The position numbers and the translations under genes were made by a program. 64,000 nucleotides of DNA from Bacillota bacterium (lineage in GTDB: Bacteria; Bacillota; Clostridia; Acetivibrionales; DSM-1351), in NCBI GenBank assembly GCA_023409265.1, contig JAEYHZ010000014.1, positions 372,001 to 436,000 on the forward strand, given 5' to 3'. The notes beneath the pieces were generated by a model, which was given only the letters and a program-made list of their open reading frames with translations, ran no database searches and was not told the origin of the DNA. Shown here in pieces: positions 8,191 through 16,739 of this stretch (positions are counted from its first letter, which is position 1; every line of letters starts with the position of its first letter).

Positions 8191-9362
8191 GTATCCTCCA
8201 AGTTTTTTACTATACTGAGTAGATCATGACTTTCATCTACCATATAACAAATACACCCCGCAGTTTTACCTGCCGTAATGTCTCTCTCATCATCCCCAAT
8301 AAGTATGCACTTCGTTAAGTCTAAAGAGAAATCACGTGCTGCCTGATATAACATACCTGCTTTAGGCTTTCTGCAATCACAGTTATCGTACCATCCATGG
8401 GGGCAAAAATAAATTTTATCGAACCGACTATTCTTTAAATCAGATTGTATTTTCTCATGGATAGATTCAAGATCTTTTAAAGTAACCATTCCTCTAGCAA
8501 TACCCGGTTGGTTAGTTATAAGAATTGTGATATATCCCTTTTGCTTAAGTATGGAAATAGCTGACTGAGCTCCCTCCAACCATTCGAATTGTTCAGGTTT
8601 TTCTATGTATTGAGCTTTTGCAGCACGATGGTTAATCGTACCATCTCTATCTAGAAATGCAACTTTCTTAGGCCGGAAGAACTCTTTGGTTAACTCAATT
8701 CTTTCGTATGAACCAACACTATAATACCTATGGTCGGTTAAAAATACTCCTAGCTTTTTTTGTTCTACTAATTTAGGATAAATTTCAGCCTCAAAGTTAA
8801 TATTTTCATCCGGAAGTAAATCCAGTGAGTTTTTATTAACAAAAGCATAGCCTATATCAACTCCTTGGAGGTCATCAAGTTTTCTTGATTTATCATACTT
8901 TTTAACTAAAAAGTCACCTCCAACTTTAAGGTTATTTTTTGTATAGCAGTCCTTGTTAGAATAACACGTAATTTGTATTAATGGTTTATTTCCCTCAAAT
9001 TGATTTAATGCTTTTACAAAATCTATTGGACAATAATTATCACAGTAAAGCAGCAAAAAATTGTCATTTAATTTTGAGGATGCAGTTTTTAGCCGTTTAC
9101 CTGTTTTATAATCAACAGGTGTAGTGTCATAATTTATATTAACTCCTAAATTTGAGCCATCTCCAAAATAATTAATAATAACCTCGGGCATGTATCCAAG
9201 TAATAGTAAAATATCTGTAATTCCAAAGTTTTTTATCTGATTAATAAGATATTCCAAAAAGGGCTTTCCCTCGAACGGGAACATTGGCTTTGGGGCGGTA
9301 TCAGTAAAGGGCTTTAACCGTGTGCCAGAACCTCCCGCCAAAATCACAGCTTGACTTATCAT
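8181..9362 (-). CDS. Fused heptose-1-phosphate guanylyltransferase / heptose bisphosphate phosphatase
   Basis: A 393-residue two-domain protein. Residues 1-230 are a nucleotidyltransferase with the signature VILAGGSGTRLKPFTDTAPKPM and a metal-binding YCDNY. Residues 235-393 are a HAD subfamily IIIA phosphatase of the GmhB type: AFLDRDGTIN (DxDGT nucleophile), LITNQPGIARG, a zinc-binding loop CPHGWYDNCDCRKP, and IGDDERDI. It therefore combines HddC and GmhB, the last two enzymes of GDP-D-glycero-alpha-D-manno-heptose synthesis, known as separate proteins in Aneurinibacillus. The ADP route (HldE) cannot be excluded by sequence alone, but the HddA-type kinase next door argues for GDP. The start overlaps the gmhA stop (ATGA). 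Confidence 0.88.
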   Translation of the reverse strand: MISQAVILAGGSGTRLKPFTDTAPKPMFPFEGKPFLEYLINQIKNFGITDILLLLGYMPEVIINYFGDGSNLGVNINYDTTPVDYKTGKRLKTASSKLNDNFLLLYCDNYCPIDFVKALNQFEGNKPLIQITCYSNKDCYTKNNLKVGGDFLVKKYDKSRKLDDLQGVDIGYAFVNKNSLDLLPDENINFEAEIYPKLVEQKKLGVFLTDHRYYSVGSYERIELTKEFFRPKKVAFLDRDGTINHRAAKAQYIEKPEQFEWLEGAQSAISILKQKGYITILITNQPGIARGMVTLKDLESIHEKIQSDLKNSRFDKIYFCPHGWYDNCDCRKPKAGMLYQAARDFSLDLTKCILIGDDERDITAGKTAGCICYMVDESHDLLSIVKNLEDTWE

Positions 9363-9949
9363 TCTAACGCTCCTAAACGGGGATATATATTTTTATTATT
9401 TTTAAAATACGAGACAATAATGTGTAATACAATCATATGTAGATCTTCAACTTTCTCATATTCGTTGCTATTAATATGAAGGTAGAAGTCAGCCATTTGT
9501 TTTAGTTTTCCCCCAGTAAAGCCACATAAGCCTATGATACATGCCCCTTTCGTTTTAGCATATTCACATGCTTTTACTATATTAGGAGAGTTCCCACTAG
9601 ATGAAATACCTAAAAGGCAATCACCTTTTGTAAGGTTAAAATTCTTCATTTGTTCTGAAAAAACAACATCGTACCCAATATCATTTGAATATGCTGTAAA
9701 TGCGGTTATATTGTCACAAAGGGAAATTACATTAAATCGCCCTACTTCATCAGATGTTACATTTTTTGCCAAATCACCAGCAAAGTGCATAGCATGTGCA
9801 GCACTTCCTCCATTCCCGCAAACAAACAATCTATTACCATCCATTCTTACCTTATCAATGGTTACTAAAATACGTTCAATTTGTGATATATTAATATCGT
9901 TTATAAAATCAACAGTGCTGTTAAGATAATTGACAATATAATTTTGCAT
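9359..9949 (-). CDS. gmhA: Sedoheptulose-7-phosphate isomerase (SIS domain)
   Basis: A 196-residue SIS-domain isomerase converting sedoheptulose 7-phosphate to D-glycero-D-manno-heptose 7-phosphate, the first step of the heptose pathway. Visible motifs are FVCGNGGSAAHAMHFAGDLAKN, LGISSSGNSPNIVKA (phosphate-binding SxSGxS) and the C-terminal EDLHMIVLHIIVSYF helix. The frame is open for 23 more codons upstream, but I chose the ATG at 9949 because GGAAAGG sits seven bases before it and the extra residues do not look like a GmhA N-terminus. It is the first gene of the operon. Confidence 0.9.
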   Translation of the reverse strand: MQNYIVNYLNSTVDFINDINISQIERILVTIDKVRMDGNRLFVCGNGGSAAHAMHFAGDLAKNVTSDEVGRFNVISLCDNITAFTAYSNDIGYDVVFSEQMKNFNLTKGDCLLGISSSGNSPNIVKACEYAKTKGACIIGLCGFTGGKLKQMADFYLHINSNEYEKVEDLHMIVLHIIVSYFKNNKNIYPRLGALE

Positions 9950-9976
9950 AAATATCCTTTCCAACAATATAATACA

Positions 9977-10004
9977 AGTATAGCACAAAAAATACCATGA
10001 TAAA
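9977..10004 (-). promoter_or_regulatory. Predicted SigA promoter of the heptose operon
   Basis: An extended -10 (TGC-TATACT, -10 hexamer at 9977-9982) lies about 30 bp before the gmhA start, with a weak -35 (TTTATC at 9999-10004, 16-bp spacer). Prediction by eye only. Confidence 0.4.
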
Positions 10005-10535
10005 TCATTATTCGGCATTTAAGTGCATTTTATTAACATAATTCTTGTAGAAATTAAGAATATTTATAATTTGATATCCAATATAGTATTATTAATAGTT
10101 CAAAGTTTTAATATGATTTTCAATGTGGGGATTACATGAATTACTAATATGATAATCCTAAAATAATTTTTTAGAACTATAATAATAAATGATTGTTCTA
10201 GAGTAAGATATTGATTGAGAAATAATACATTATATCCAAGAAATGAACTAATATGTTAAAAAGATTAAAATTATAATACTAAAATTGGAAGTATGGAGTT
10301 ATTAAAACTGCAATTAAGTATAGGCACAAAGCCAGTGTATCTATTGTTTGATCAGCGTTATGACGGTACGATTCAGAAGACCCTCTCGGACGGACACCCA
10401 AATTAGCCATACTATCAAGGAATTAAAGCTGATTTCAGATATGATAAAACGTAAATTCCACACGAAAGTTAATAGTTTTAGGGCTAAACTTGTTTACTAA
10501 TTTATTCCAGTCTTATATAGATTCCCTAAAAAATT
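10005..10535. other. AT-rich intergenic stretch with a possible transposase scrap
   Basis: No intact gene. Around 10290-10400 the plus strand gives a short stretch with KPVYLLFDQRYD, reminiscent of the conserved LLFDSWY region of IS4-type transposases, followed by stops and frame changes. With the IS91 remnant next to it this suggests an old insertion hot spot, but the similarity is short. Confidence 0.25.
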
Positions 10536-10871
10536 TTAATAGTTGAAAAATGAAATGGGACGCCTACAATGAAGGCAATACACTAAATACACCTGTAGCT
10601 CGACTGATTTCTTTGAAAGCTTATTCAAATCCCTGCGGTAAAGTCCATATCTTCTAACTATTTTAAAGTACTTCTTTGGTATATGCATAATGAGCTTTCC
10701 TATGAAATCTAATGCAGGCAGTTCACTTTCAACAATTTCTCCCGTTGTATGGTCTTCATACCAAAACTTCACTATTTCACCATCATAGCTTATGATTCGG
10801 TATTCAGCTATCCCAGGTCTTGCGAAATATCTGACGATATACTGTGCAGCCCTTATTTTTTGTGTATCCAT
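10536..10871 (-). pseudogene. IS91-family transposase, C-terminal remnant
   Basis: A 111-codon frame that corresponds to the C-terminal part of the Y2 transposase/rolling-circle (IS91/IS801) family: RAAQYIVRYFARPGIAEYRI, RIISYDGEIVKFWYED and LPALDFIGKLIMHIPKKYFK followed by RRYGLYRRD. An intact IS91 transposase is 300 or more residues with an N-terminal zinc ribbon and catalytic Tyr; both are absent here. A RBS-like AAGGAG precedes its ATG, so a small protein could be made, but I call it a decayed mobile-element fragment. It separates the heptose operon from the flagellar block. Confidence 0.7.
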
Positions 10872-10977
10872 AATGGTTTCTCCTTAAAACTTTGTAAAAG
10901 CTATTCGGGAGTAATTATCTCCTGCTGAATTATTTTATAGTCGCTATTTAAATTTTTCAGTCGTTTCGTTTCTTCTT

Positions 10978-11460
10978 CTATTTCTTTTTATCAAAATAAT
11001 ATGATTGCTGAGGTAGCTTTGCCCCAACATTATATCCATTATTGACCATCTGGTTCTGCTTTATTTGTCGTATTTCACCGCTAAGCTTGTCAAGAATATC
11101 TCTGACTTTTTTATTATTTATGTTTTCAATATTCTGTATTTCTTTTGTCATATCATAAATGGTTGTTATAATCTGTTTAAGTTCAGCAGCTCCTGTTAGG
11201 TCAGCCATTTTAATCTCTTCCAGGCTCTCTACTCCTAGCAGTGACTTGAGTCTTGAATAATACACCTCGAAAGCCTGGTCCAACTCGTCAATAGCATCCA
11301 TTTTCTGTTGCTTAAGGTCTATTATTCTTTGCAACTCTTCAATATTGTCCTCAGTAATAACATTTCTTTGCTCGTTTGTAAGTTTAAGAATTTGCCTTAG
11401 CCCCTCGAGTTTTTTTACTGATAATTCATAAAGCTTCTGTATATATTGCTCAGCTATCAT
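10978..11460 (-). CDS. FliT/FlgN-like flagellar chaperone
   Basis: A 160-residue, almost wholly alpha-helical, coiled-coil protein (repeated Leu/Ile/Glu/Lys heptads from residue 5 to about 145) downstream of fliD and fliS, the usual place for FliT. The helical core with QQKMDAIDELDQAF resembles the FlgN family. I choose the ATG at 11460 because GGAGG is five bases before it; the earlier in-frame ATG at 11472 overlaps that RBS. Likely role: export chaperone for FliD or another axial protein. Family assignment rests on position and helical pattern more than on conserved residues. Confidence 0.65.
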   Translation of the reverse strand: MIAEQYIQKLYELSVKKLEGLRQILKLTNEQRNVITEDNIEELQRIIDLKQQKMDAIDELDQAFEVYYSRLKSLLGVESLEEIKMADLTGAAELKQIITTIYDMTKEIQNIENINNKKVRDILDKLSGEIRQIKQNQMVNNGYNVGAKLPQQSYYFDKKK

Positions 11461-11605
11461 AGCATCCTCCATGAAAATATTAGTGTATATTGCTACACGT
11501 TATTATTATCACCTTCTATTACACTCAATATTTGAATATAAATAATGACATTATCATCATTCGCAAAGTTGAATGGAGACAGGCCGGTCCGCAATCTAAT
11601 AAGTT

Positions 11606-11641
11606 TAAAACACCCCGCATCCTGAAAAGACTGCGAGGTGT
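11606..11641 (-). terminator. Rho-independent terminator after fliS
   Basis: A 10-bp stem with one wobble pair (ACACCTCGCA / TGCGGGGTGT in the minus sense) and 12-base loop is followed by TTTTAAA. It lies about 20 bp after the fliS stop and would end the flaG-fliD-fliS transcript, so the FliT-like gene may need its own promoter or readthrough. Confidence 0.7.
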
Positions 11642-11660
11642 ATGTTTGAAAAAAATTCAA

Positions 11661-12065
11661 TTACTTTGCAATACCTTCTTGCACCGGTACAGGGTTCTTT
11701 GCAAGCTTCATAGCCTGTGACCACGCATCCCTGAGCTCTTTTGCCATACCCAACACTTCCTCAACTAAAGCATTATCTTTTTTTAGATTCGCCTGCGTAA
11801 GCTGTCTGTACATATAATCATATAATAACTCCAGGTTTTGTGAAACCTCATAATTCATATCCAATGTTGTCATAAATTCAATTATTATGGCTTGTGCTTT
11901 GACAATACCGTTATTTGCCTTCTCAATATTGCTTGCTTCAATTCCTGATTGTGCCTGCATCAAAAACTTGACCAACCCATTATACAGCATCAAGGTAAGT
12001 TCTTCCGGAGTTGCTGTATTTATTGCATTGGATTTGTACTGATTATATCCGTTACTTGTTAACAT
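11661..12065 (-). CDS. fliS: Flagellin export chaperone FliS
   Basis: A 134-residue all-helical protein with the FliS signature: N-terminal SNGYNQYKSNAINTATPEEL, LMLYNGLVKFLMQA, and the central IIEFMTTLDMNYEVSQNL followed by LYDYMYRQL. FliS binds the disordered C-terminus of flagellin in the cytoplasm and prevents early polymerisation. It follows fliD by about 55 bp and has an AGGAGG RBS. Length is normal for the family. Confidence 0.95.
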   Translation of the reverse strand: MLTSNGYNQYKSNAINTATPEELTLMLYNGLVKFLMQAQSGIEASNIEKANNGIVKAQAIIIEFMTTLDMNYEVSQNLELLYDYMYRQLTQANLKKDNALVEEVLGMAKELRDAWSQAMKLAKNPVPVQEGIAK

Positions 12066-12120
12066 TAGCTAGCAGCCTCCTATATGATATCTATAATATT
12101 AATACGAAATACCTTAATCA

Positions 12121-14382
12121 TCAACCTCCAAATTGCTGAGCAATCCAGCTTGATTGACTATTTAATTTATTTAGAGCAGATTCCATAGCAGCGTACTTCT
12201 TATATAATGCATTTTCCTTTGCAATGAGTTTTTTATTCATCTCGTATGCATCATCATCATATTCTAGAATTTCTTTAGCTAAAACACTCTTTGTTTCAGA
12301 TCGGTCACCCACAATACCAGCCTTTTCAAGTAATGAACCCTTAGAACCATTGCTGTCGGTACTAGTTCTGATTGCGTCCTGAATAATATCTGAAAACCTC
12401 TGTGCAATTCCCGACTCAGCATATCTTTGACTTCTAAGTTTGGAACCATTTGAGCTGTTTATGGCCTGATAGTAAGTTATGTCCGAACTGCTGGTAAATA
12501 ACCGAGCTATTTCCTCAGGTTTTGTAGCTAGGGCGTCCTTTAGTTTCGCTTCATCAATTACAAGCTTTCCCTTATCCTCATAATTTGAAGATGTTGTAAT
12601 ACCTATAGAGGTCAGCTTTATACCTGCACCTTCTACTGCTGCATACATGGCTGATCTGAATTGTGACAGAACAGTTGAAATTATACTGTCATTTCTCAAC
12701 AAACCTGATTTTGCTCTCTCATTCCAACTTTTTATTTGCTCCTCACTCATAGCTGCTTCTTGCTCATCTGTTAAAGGCAAATACTCCTTATATCTTTTCT
12801 CGGCTACTTTATCGTTCAGCTTTTTTATTACCTCATTATATTTGTCCACAAAGGATTTAACGAACTCAAAAGCCTTGTTGGGATCACTGGCTACGGTTAC
12901 CTTAATCGGATCTATTACTGTAGCTGGTTGAGGAACAGCTGCTGGGTCTGTAGCAGTAAAATCATTCTTTATATTATATGTCAACCCGTCATAAGTAAAG
13001 GAATTTGAAGATCTTACTATTGTTGTTCCATTCACTGTCACACTGGCATCCGAACCATTGTCAGTACCTGTTACTCCGAGTACCGACATGAGATTTCCGG
13101 TTTTATCTTCAACTTTAACTGTAACTGCATCACCGGTATTTTTTGATACAACTTTAAAACTGTTTGTTGTTATGTCGTACTTCATAGTGGCATTTATAGT
13201 TGTGTCGGCATTTACAGTCTTCATAATATCGTTAAGCGATACATTATTCGAATTGAAACGGAAGTATTTTCCGTTGATTGTAAATTCGATATCATTCCCT
13301 GTGCCACTAACAGTGAGTGGAGTTGCAAAACCAGCTTTTATCTCATCAACGTTTTTAGTCAAATCAATTTTATTTGACATGTTTGAGGTTTGTATACCTA
13401 GGGCACTGTTTGCATCTATTTCTGTCGGGGCAATGGATGCTGTATGCCCCGCTGCAGGTGAAAATGTTACTTTCCCAGTTGCACCAGAGAAAGTCACCTC
13501 ACTAGAATTTGCTGCAGTCTGAATAACTGCTGCCAATGCACTGGCACTGGTATATTCGCCTGCGGGCACAGTTACAGTTTTAGGAACTCCGTCTATTATC
13601 AGCTGGAACTTATTATTACTGCTGCCTACCGTAAAAGGATCATCATTAGTCGGAGCTGCACTAAACAGATCCTCTGCCCCATCGTTAAAAGCAGTACCTA
13701 TACTAAAGGAATCAGTGTTTCTTACTGTAGAAAAGCTTAACTTTCCACCATCATTGGTAGCATTAGCAGTAAACCCAACTGTTATCTTACCTGAACCAAA
13801 TGCAATGTCAAGCTGACTTTGTAACTCCAGCTGGAAGTCTTTAACTTTTGTAATGCTGTCATTCAGGGAAATTTCTTTCGTAACATTATTAAATGTAAAA
13901 ACAAAAGTATTATATTCAGATTTAATTTTTGTATCAACATCGGAATCCAATACCTCTATTCCCTCGACAGGCTTGGTTACATTTACGCCTGTACCAAGAG
14001 ATGCCGCAGTTGCAGCCTTAAGCGCTGTTATTGAATATGACCCTGCCTTTGCACTTGCACCTGGGGTAATGCTTACATAGTCAGTTGAGTTTGTAGCCGC
14101 GTACGATGCTGAGAAACTGGCAAACGAATCGGCAGATTTTAACTTCTTGGTAGCAGAAATGTCGAAATACTCTTTGTAAAAATCCTGAAGAGTAGAGGTT
14201 ACTTCCCGGTATGACTCGACTTTCCACTCGCTCATCTGTCTATTCTGTAGTATTTTTGTATACTTTGCAGTTTCAGCCTGCATCGCCTGTTTTACCATTG
14301 TATCAGTGTCCATATTTGAAGCAAGCCCTGCTACTCTTTTATATGTATTGGTTGTATAACTTGTTATCCCTGTTATTCCCAT
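12121..14382 (-). CDS. fliD: Flagellar hook-associated protein 2 (filament cap) FliD
   Basis: A 753-residue FliD. The N-terminus (GLASNMDTDTMVKQAMQAE) and the region FKVVSKNTGDAVTVKVED fit FliD_N, and the C-terminal FliD domain (FVDKYNEVIKKLND, then LDALATKPEEIARLF-like ALATKPEEIARLFT and a final coiled coil) is intact. It is longer than the B. subtilis protein (about 500 aa) because of extra Thr/Ser/Gly-rich surface-domain material in residues 100-450. It caps the growing filament and aids flagellin insertion. Between flaG (6 bp upstream) and fliS it is clearly co-transcribed. Confidence 0.95.
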   Translation of the reverse strand: MGITGITSYTTNTYKRVAGLASNMDTDTMVKQAMQAETAKYTKILQNRQMSEWKVESYREVTSTLQDFYKEYFDISATKKLKSADSFASFSASYAATNSTDYVSITPGASAKAGSYSITALKAATAASLGTGVNVTKPVEGIEVLDSDVDTKIKSEYNTFVFTFNNVTKEISLNDSITKVKDFQLELQSQLDIAFGSGKITVGFTANATNDGGKLSFSTVRNTDSFSIGTAFNDGAEDLFSAAPTNDDPFTVGSSNNKFQLIIDGVPKTVTVPAGEYTSASALAAVIQTAANSSEVTFSGATGKVTFSPAAGHTASIAPTEIDANSALGIQTSNMSNKIDLTKNVDEIKAGFATPLTVSGTGNDIEFTINGKYFRFNSNNVSLNDIMKTVNADTTINATMKYDITTNSFKVVSKNTGDAVTVKVEDKTGNLMSVLGVTGTDNGSDASVTVNGTTIVRSSNSFTYDGLTYNIKNDFTATDPAAVPQPATVIDPIKVTVASDPNKAFEFVKSFVDKYNEVIKKLNDKVAEKRYKEYLPLTDEQEAAMSEEQIKSWNERAKSGLLRNDSIISTVLSQFRSAMYAAVEGAGIKLTSIGITTSSNYEDKGKLVIDEAKLKDALATKPEEIARLFTSSSDITYYQAINSSNGSKLRSQRYAESGIAQRFSDIIQDAIRTSTDSNGSKGSLLEKAGIVGDRSETKSVLAKEILEYDDDAYEMNKKLIAKENALYKKYAAMESALNKLNSQSSWIAQQFGG

Positions 14383-14387
14383 ATCTA

Positions 14388-14783
14388 TTACCTTCTTTCA
14401 TCCACAAATAAACCTGCCATCTCGCAGATTTTCGCTACCATGTCTAATATCTTTTCATTTGGTATCTCTCTGACTAATTCATTTGTCTCCGAATTATATA
14501 CTTTTACAACAATTTCATTTGTTTGTTCATGAATAGAGAATTCAAATCTTCGGTTACCACCCAAGATTGCTTTATTAGCTTTTTGTATTGCTTCTATTAC
14601 AACTCGCTCCGATACGGGCATGTTATCCATATCATATTCATTAATCTGCGAAATAGGCCTAGTGCTTGACCAATCTTTGTTTACATCATTCGCACTAGCT
14701 TTTTTGTCTGCAACAGAAGTATTATTAATTTTATTATTTAGGCTAATATTCGTGCGAATCGATTCGCTACTTTCAATCTTCAT
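14388..14783 (-). CDS. flaG: FlaG family protein
   Basis: A 131-residue protein whose C-terminal half is the FlaG domain: RRFEFSIHEQTNEIVVKVYN, ETNELVREIPNEKILDMVAK and the short C-terminal helix. The N-terminal 60 residues are low-complexity Ser/Asn/Lys-rich, as usual. FlaG proteins influence filament length in several bacteria, mechanism unclear. It starts the flaG-fliD-fliS transcript, with a GGAGG RBS and a SigD-type promoter just upstream. Confidence 0.88.
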   Translation of the reverse strand: MKIESSESIRTNISLNNKINNTSVADKKASANDVNKDWSSTRPISQINEYDMDNMPVSERVVIEAIQKANKAILGGNRRFEFSIHEQTNEIVVKVYNSETNELVREIPNEKILDMVAKICEMAGLFVDERR

Positions 14784-14814
14784 GACGATACCTCCAAAAA
14801 CTTTTCTAATAAGT

Positions 14815-14842
14815 TTATCGGTTACTTTTAAGAACTTATTTA
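14815..14842 (-). promoter_or_regulatory. SigD-type promoter of flaG-fliD-fliS
   Basis: TAAA (14839-14842) and ACCGATAA (14815-14822) are separated by 16 bp on the minus strand, close to the SigD/FliA consensus TAAA-N15-GCCGATAA. It lies about 30 bp upstream of the flaG ATG. Confidence 0.75.
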
Positions 14843-14913
14843 GTTGTTTTTAGTTTTGATCTGCAGCAAATGATAATCTTAGTTCAACTGTTTCATTTTA
14901 TATTTTATTTTAA

Positions 14914-16527
14914 CTAAATTAAACTTTCATATTTAAATATATCTTCCTCTTTTAATATATTAGTAATCAATTTTAGTACTATGTCATAGTCTTTCTTTAT
15001 CTCATCAGTTTCAATATTTAATTTGATTTGCCCAAAATACGATTGAACAATTTGGTTCATTCCATAACTAAAATAAATTTTTACTTTATCATAAAGACCG
15101 ACATCATGGCTGTATAACACAGCTACCAGTGAGTAGTACAAATGCCACTTTCCATCCTCATCCAATTTTATCGAATTATTATATCCATTAATAGCAATCT
15201 CAACTGCTAATTCAGCTTGCCCAGATAATATCATCGCAATATATGTTGTTTCATTCTGCCCATCAAAATCCTTGTTGTACTTAACAGCATAATAAATAAA
15301 AGCTTTATGTAGCCGTGTATGCTTCAGAGCACTAAGAATACTTTCAATGTTCTCTTTTTTACTGATATCTAGTAAACTATTCAAAAATAATATAATTTCT
15401 TCCTGTGGCTGAAAGTCAATAATATTAATTAGTCTAGGCAAAGTCACCTTGACTATATTGATATTACCTACCTTAATAGCATCAATATAGTATTCCAACG
15501 CTTGATCATATTTTTTCCATTCGTGAAAAATGGAACCAAGCTTATACCAAGCATCATCTTTAAATGCAGGAAATGTATTTGAATGTGTAGCAGAAAATGT
15601 AGCATCTAATTCAAAAGCCTTGTTTAACCAGCTATAACTCTCTGTGTACTCCTTACAATAAAACTTTTCACATCCAATCATATAACTGTGCATTGGAACA
15701 TGTGGGAATTTATTGTAGGCTTCACCTAAAAGAGAATTTATTTGCTCTTTTGAAAACTTAGTAGGACTAAATATCATAATTCTGTACATATATTGATATA
15801 CATTTATTACAGCTCCATAGTTTTGCATAACTTTGTCACAATCAGGTTGTTGTTTGAACAATTCAAAAAATTTAACCGCCTCATCACAGTTGTTAATCAA
15901 AAAGTTTTCTCTAAAAAGATAAAAATATAATAATGTACTTGGGTTACCCTCATTATATTTCTTATACAAGGAATCAATATTTCGTTTAGATTTAGTTTCA
16001 ATTAAATTTTGCGAATATCCGGAATGATATATTTGGATATCTTTAAAAAATGATAATCTAGGATCTTTATCACCATTTTTTATTCTTTCATGAATATTTC
16101 CTATGTACCTCATCGCTTTAGTATTTTTAAAAATTCTAGTTATAGTATCTTTAGCAAAAACATTTGCAGATTCAGTGTCATATTGACACATTGTAGACAT
16201 AAGAGCATCAGAAAAATCTTGTATACCATTTAAAATGTTTGTAATTAACTGCTTATCCAGATTTGGTACAAACCATTCGTCAGCATCTAGAAATATTATC
16301 CAATCACCATTTGCGTTATCTAGCGCGTAATTTTTTGCAGCTGAAAAATCACCATTCCACTTATAAAACAGTACTTTCGTACCTAAATTTTTGCAAATTT
16401 CAACAGTATTATCATTTGAACCAGTATCAACAATAATTATCTCATCAACTGCACTTTTATAGCTTTCAATTGACCTGGCTATATTTTTTTCTTCATTCTT
16501 AACAATAGAACATGCTGTAATTTTCAC
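14914..16527 (-). CDS. Glycosyltransferase family 2 with TPR-like C-terminal region
   Basis: A 537-residue protein. Residues 1-230 are a GT-A fold family 2 glycosyltransferase with CSIVKNEEKNIARSIES, IIIVDTGSNDNT, and the metal-binding DADEWF. The rest is helical, with TPR-like repeats (for example SYSWLNKAFELDATFS and KYDQALEYYIDAIKVG). This architecture occurs in protein glycosyltransferases acting on peptides or flagellin (SunS-like family). It lies between flaG and the first flagellin gene, so it is a strong candidate flagellin glycosyltransferase using the sugar made by the heptose operon 5 kb away; that link is inference. GTG start with GGGGG RBS. Base composition is more AT-rich than the flagellar neighbours. 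Confidence 0.85.
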   Translation of the reverse strand: MKITACSIVKNEEKNIARSIESYKSAVDEIIIVDTGSNDNTVEICKNLGTKVLFYKWNGDFSAAKNYALDNANGDWIIFLDADEWFVPNLDKQLITNILNGIQDFSDALMSTMCQYDTESANVFAKDTITRIFKNTKAMRYIGNIHERIKNGDKDPRLSFFKDIQIYHSGYSQNLIETKSKRNIDSLYKKYNEGNPSTLLYFYLFRENFLINNCDEAVKFFELFKQQPDCDKVMQNYGAVINVYQYMYRIMIFSPTKFSKEQINSLLGEAYNKFPHVPMHSYMIGCEKFYCKEYTESYSWLNKAFELDATFSATHSNTFPAFKDDAWYKLGSIFHEWKKYDQALEYYIDAIKVGNINIVKVTLPRLINIIDFQPQEEIILFLNSLLDISKKENIESILSALKHTRLHKAFIYYAVKYNKDFDGQNETTYIAMILSGQAELAVEIAINGYNNSIKLDEDGKWHLYYSLVAVLYSHDVGLYDKVKIYFSYGMNQIVQSYFGQIKLNIETDEIKKDYDIVLKLITNILKEEDIFKYESLI

Positions 16528-16687
16528 ATCATTACCCCCACTATAAAAGTTAATGCATTAATAATAACTTTAGTATAATTAATAAGTCTAATAAGTTATG
16601 ATTTTTAAAATATTATTATGTTATGATTTTTAATATATTATATAGAATTTTTAACATTTTTAATAGGTTTACCTTATTAGAGAATTA

Positions 16688-16723
16688 AAAAAGAGGCAAG
16701 CATTTAAGCGTTGCCTCTTTTTT
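16688..16723. terminator. Bidirectional terminator after flagellin 1
   Basis: AAAAAGAGGCAA and its complement TTGCCTCTTTTT flank an 11-base loop, with U-tracts in both directions. It ends the flagellin transcript about 17 bp after the stop. Confidence 0.85.
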
Positions 16724-16739
16724 AAAATTATAAAAAAAA

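Noticed and set aside
9950..10018. Longer N-terminus for gmhA
   Set aside because: The extra residues overlap the predicted promoter and an RBS lies right before the ATG at 9949.
10872..10977. An extended coding tail after the FliT/FlgN-like gene (frame with EEETKRLKNLNSDYKI)
   Set aside because: It needs a frameshift at the natural TAG stop and has no RBS of its own; probably chance in AT-rich DNA.
13058..13522. A 154-codon plus-strand frame within fliD
   Set aside because: Opposite to an intact FliD frame; composition mirrors the Thr/Ala-rich sense codons.
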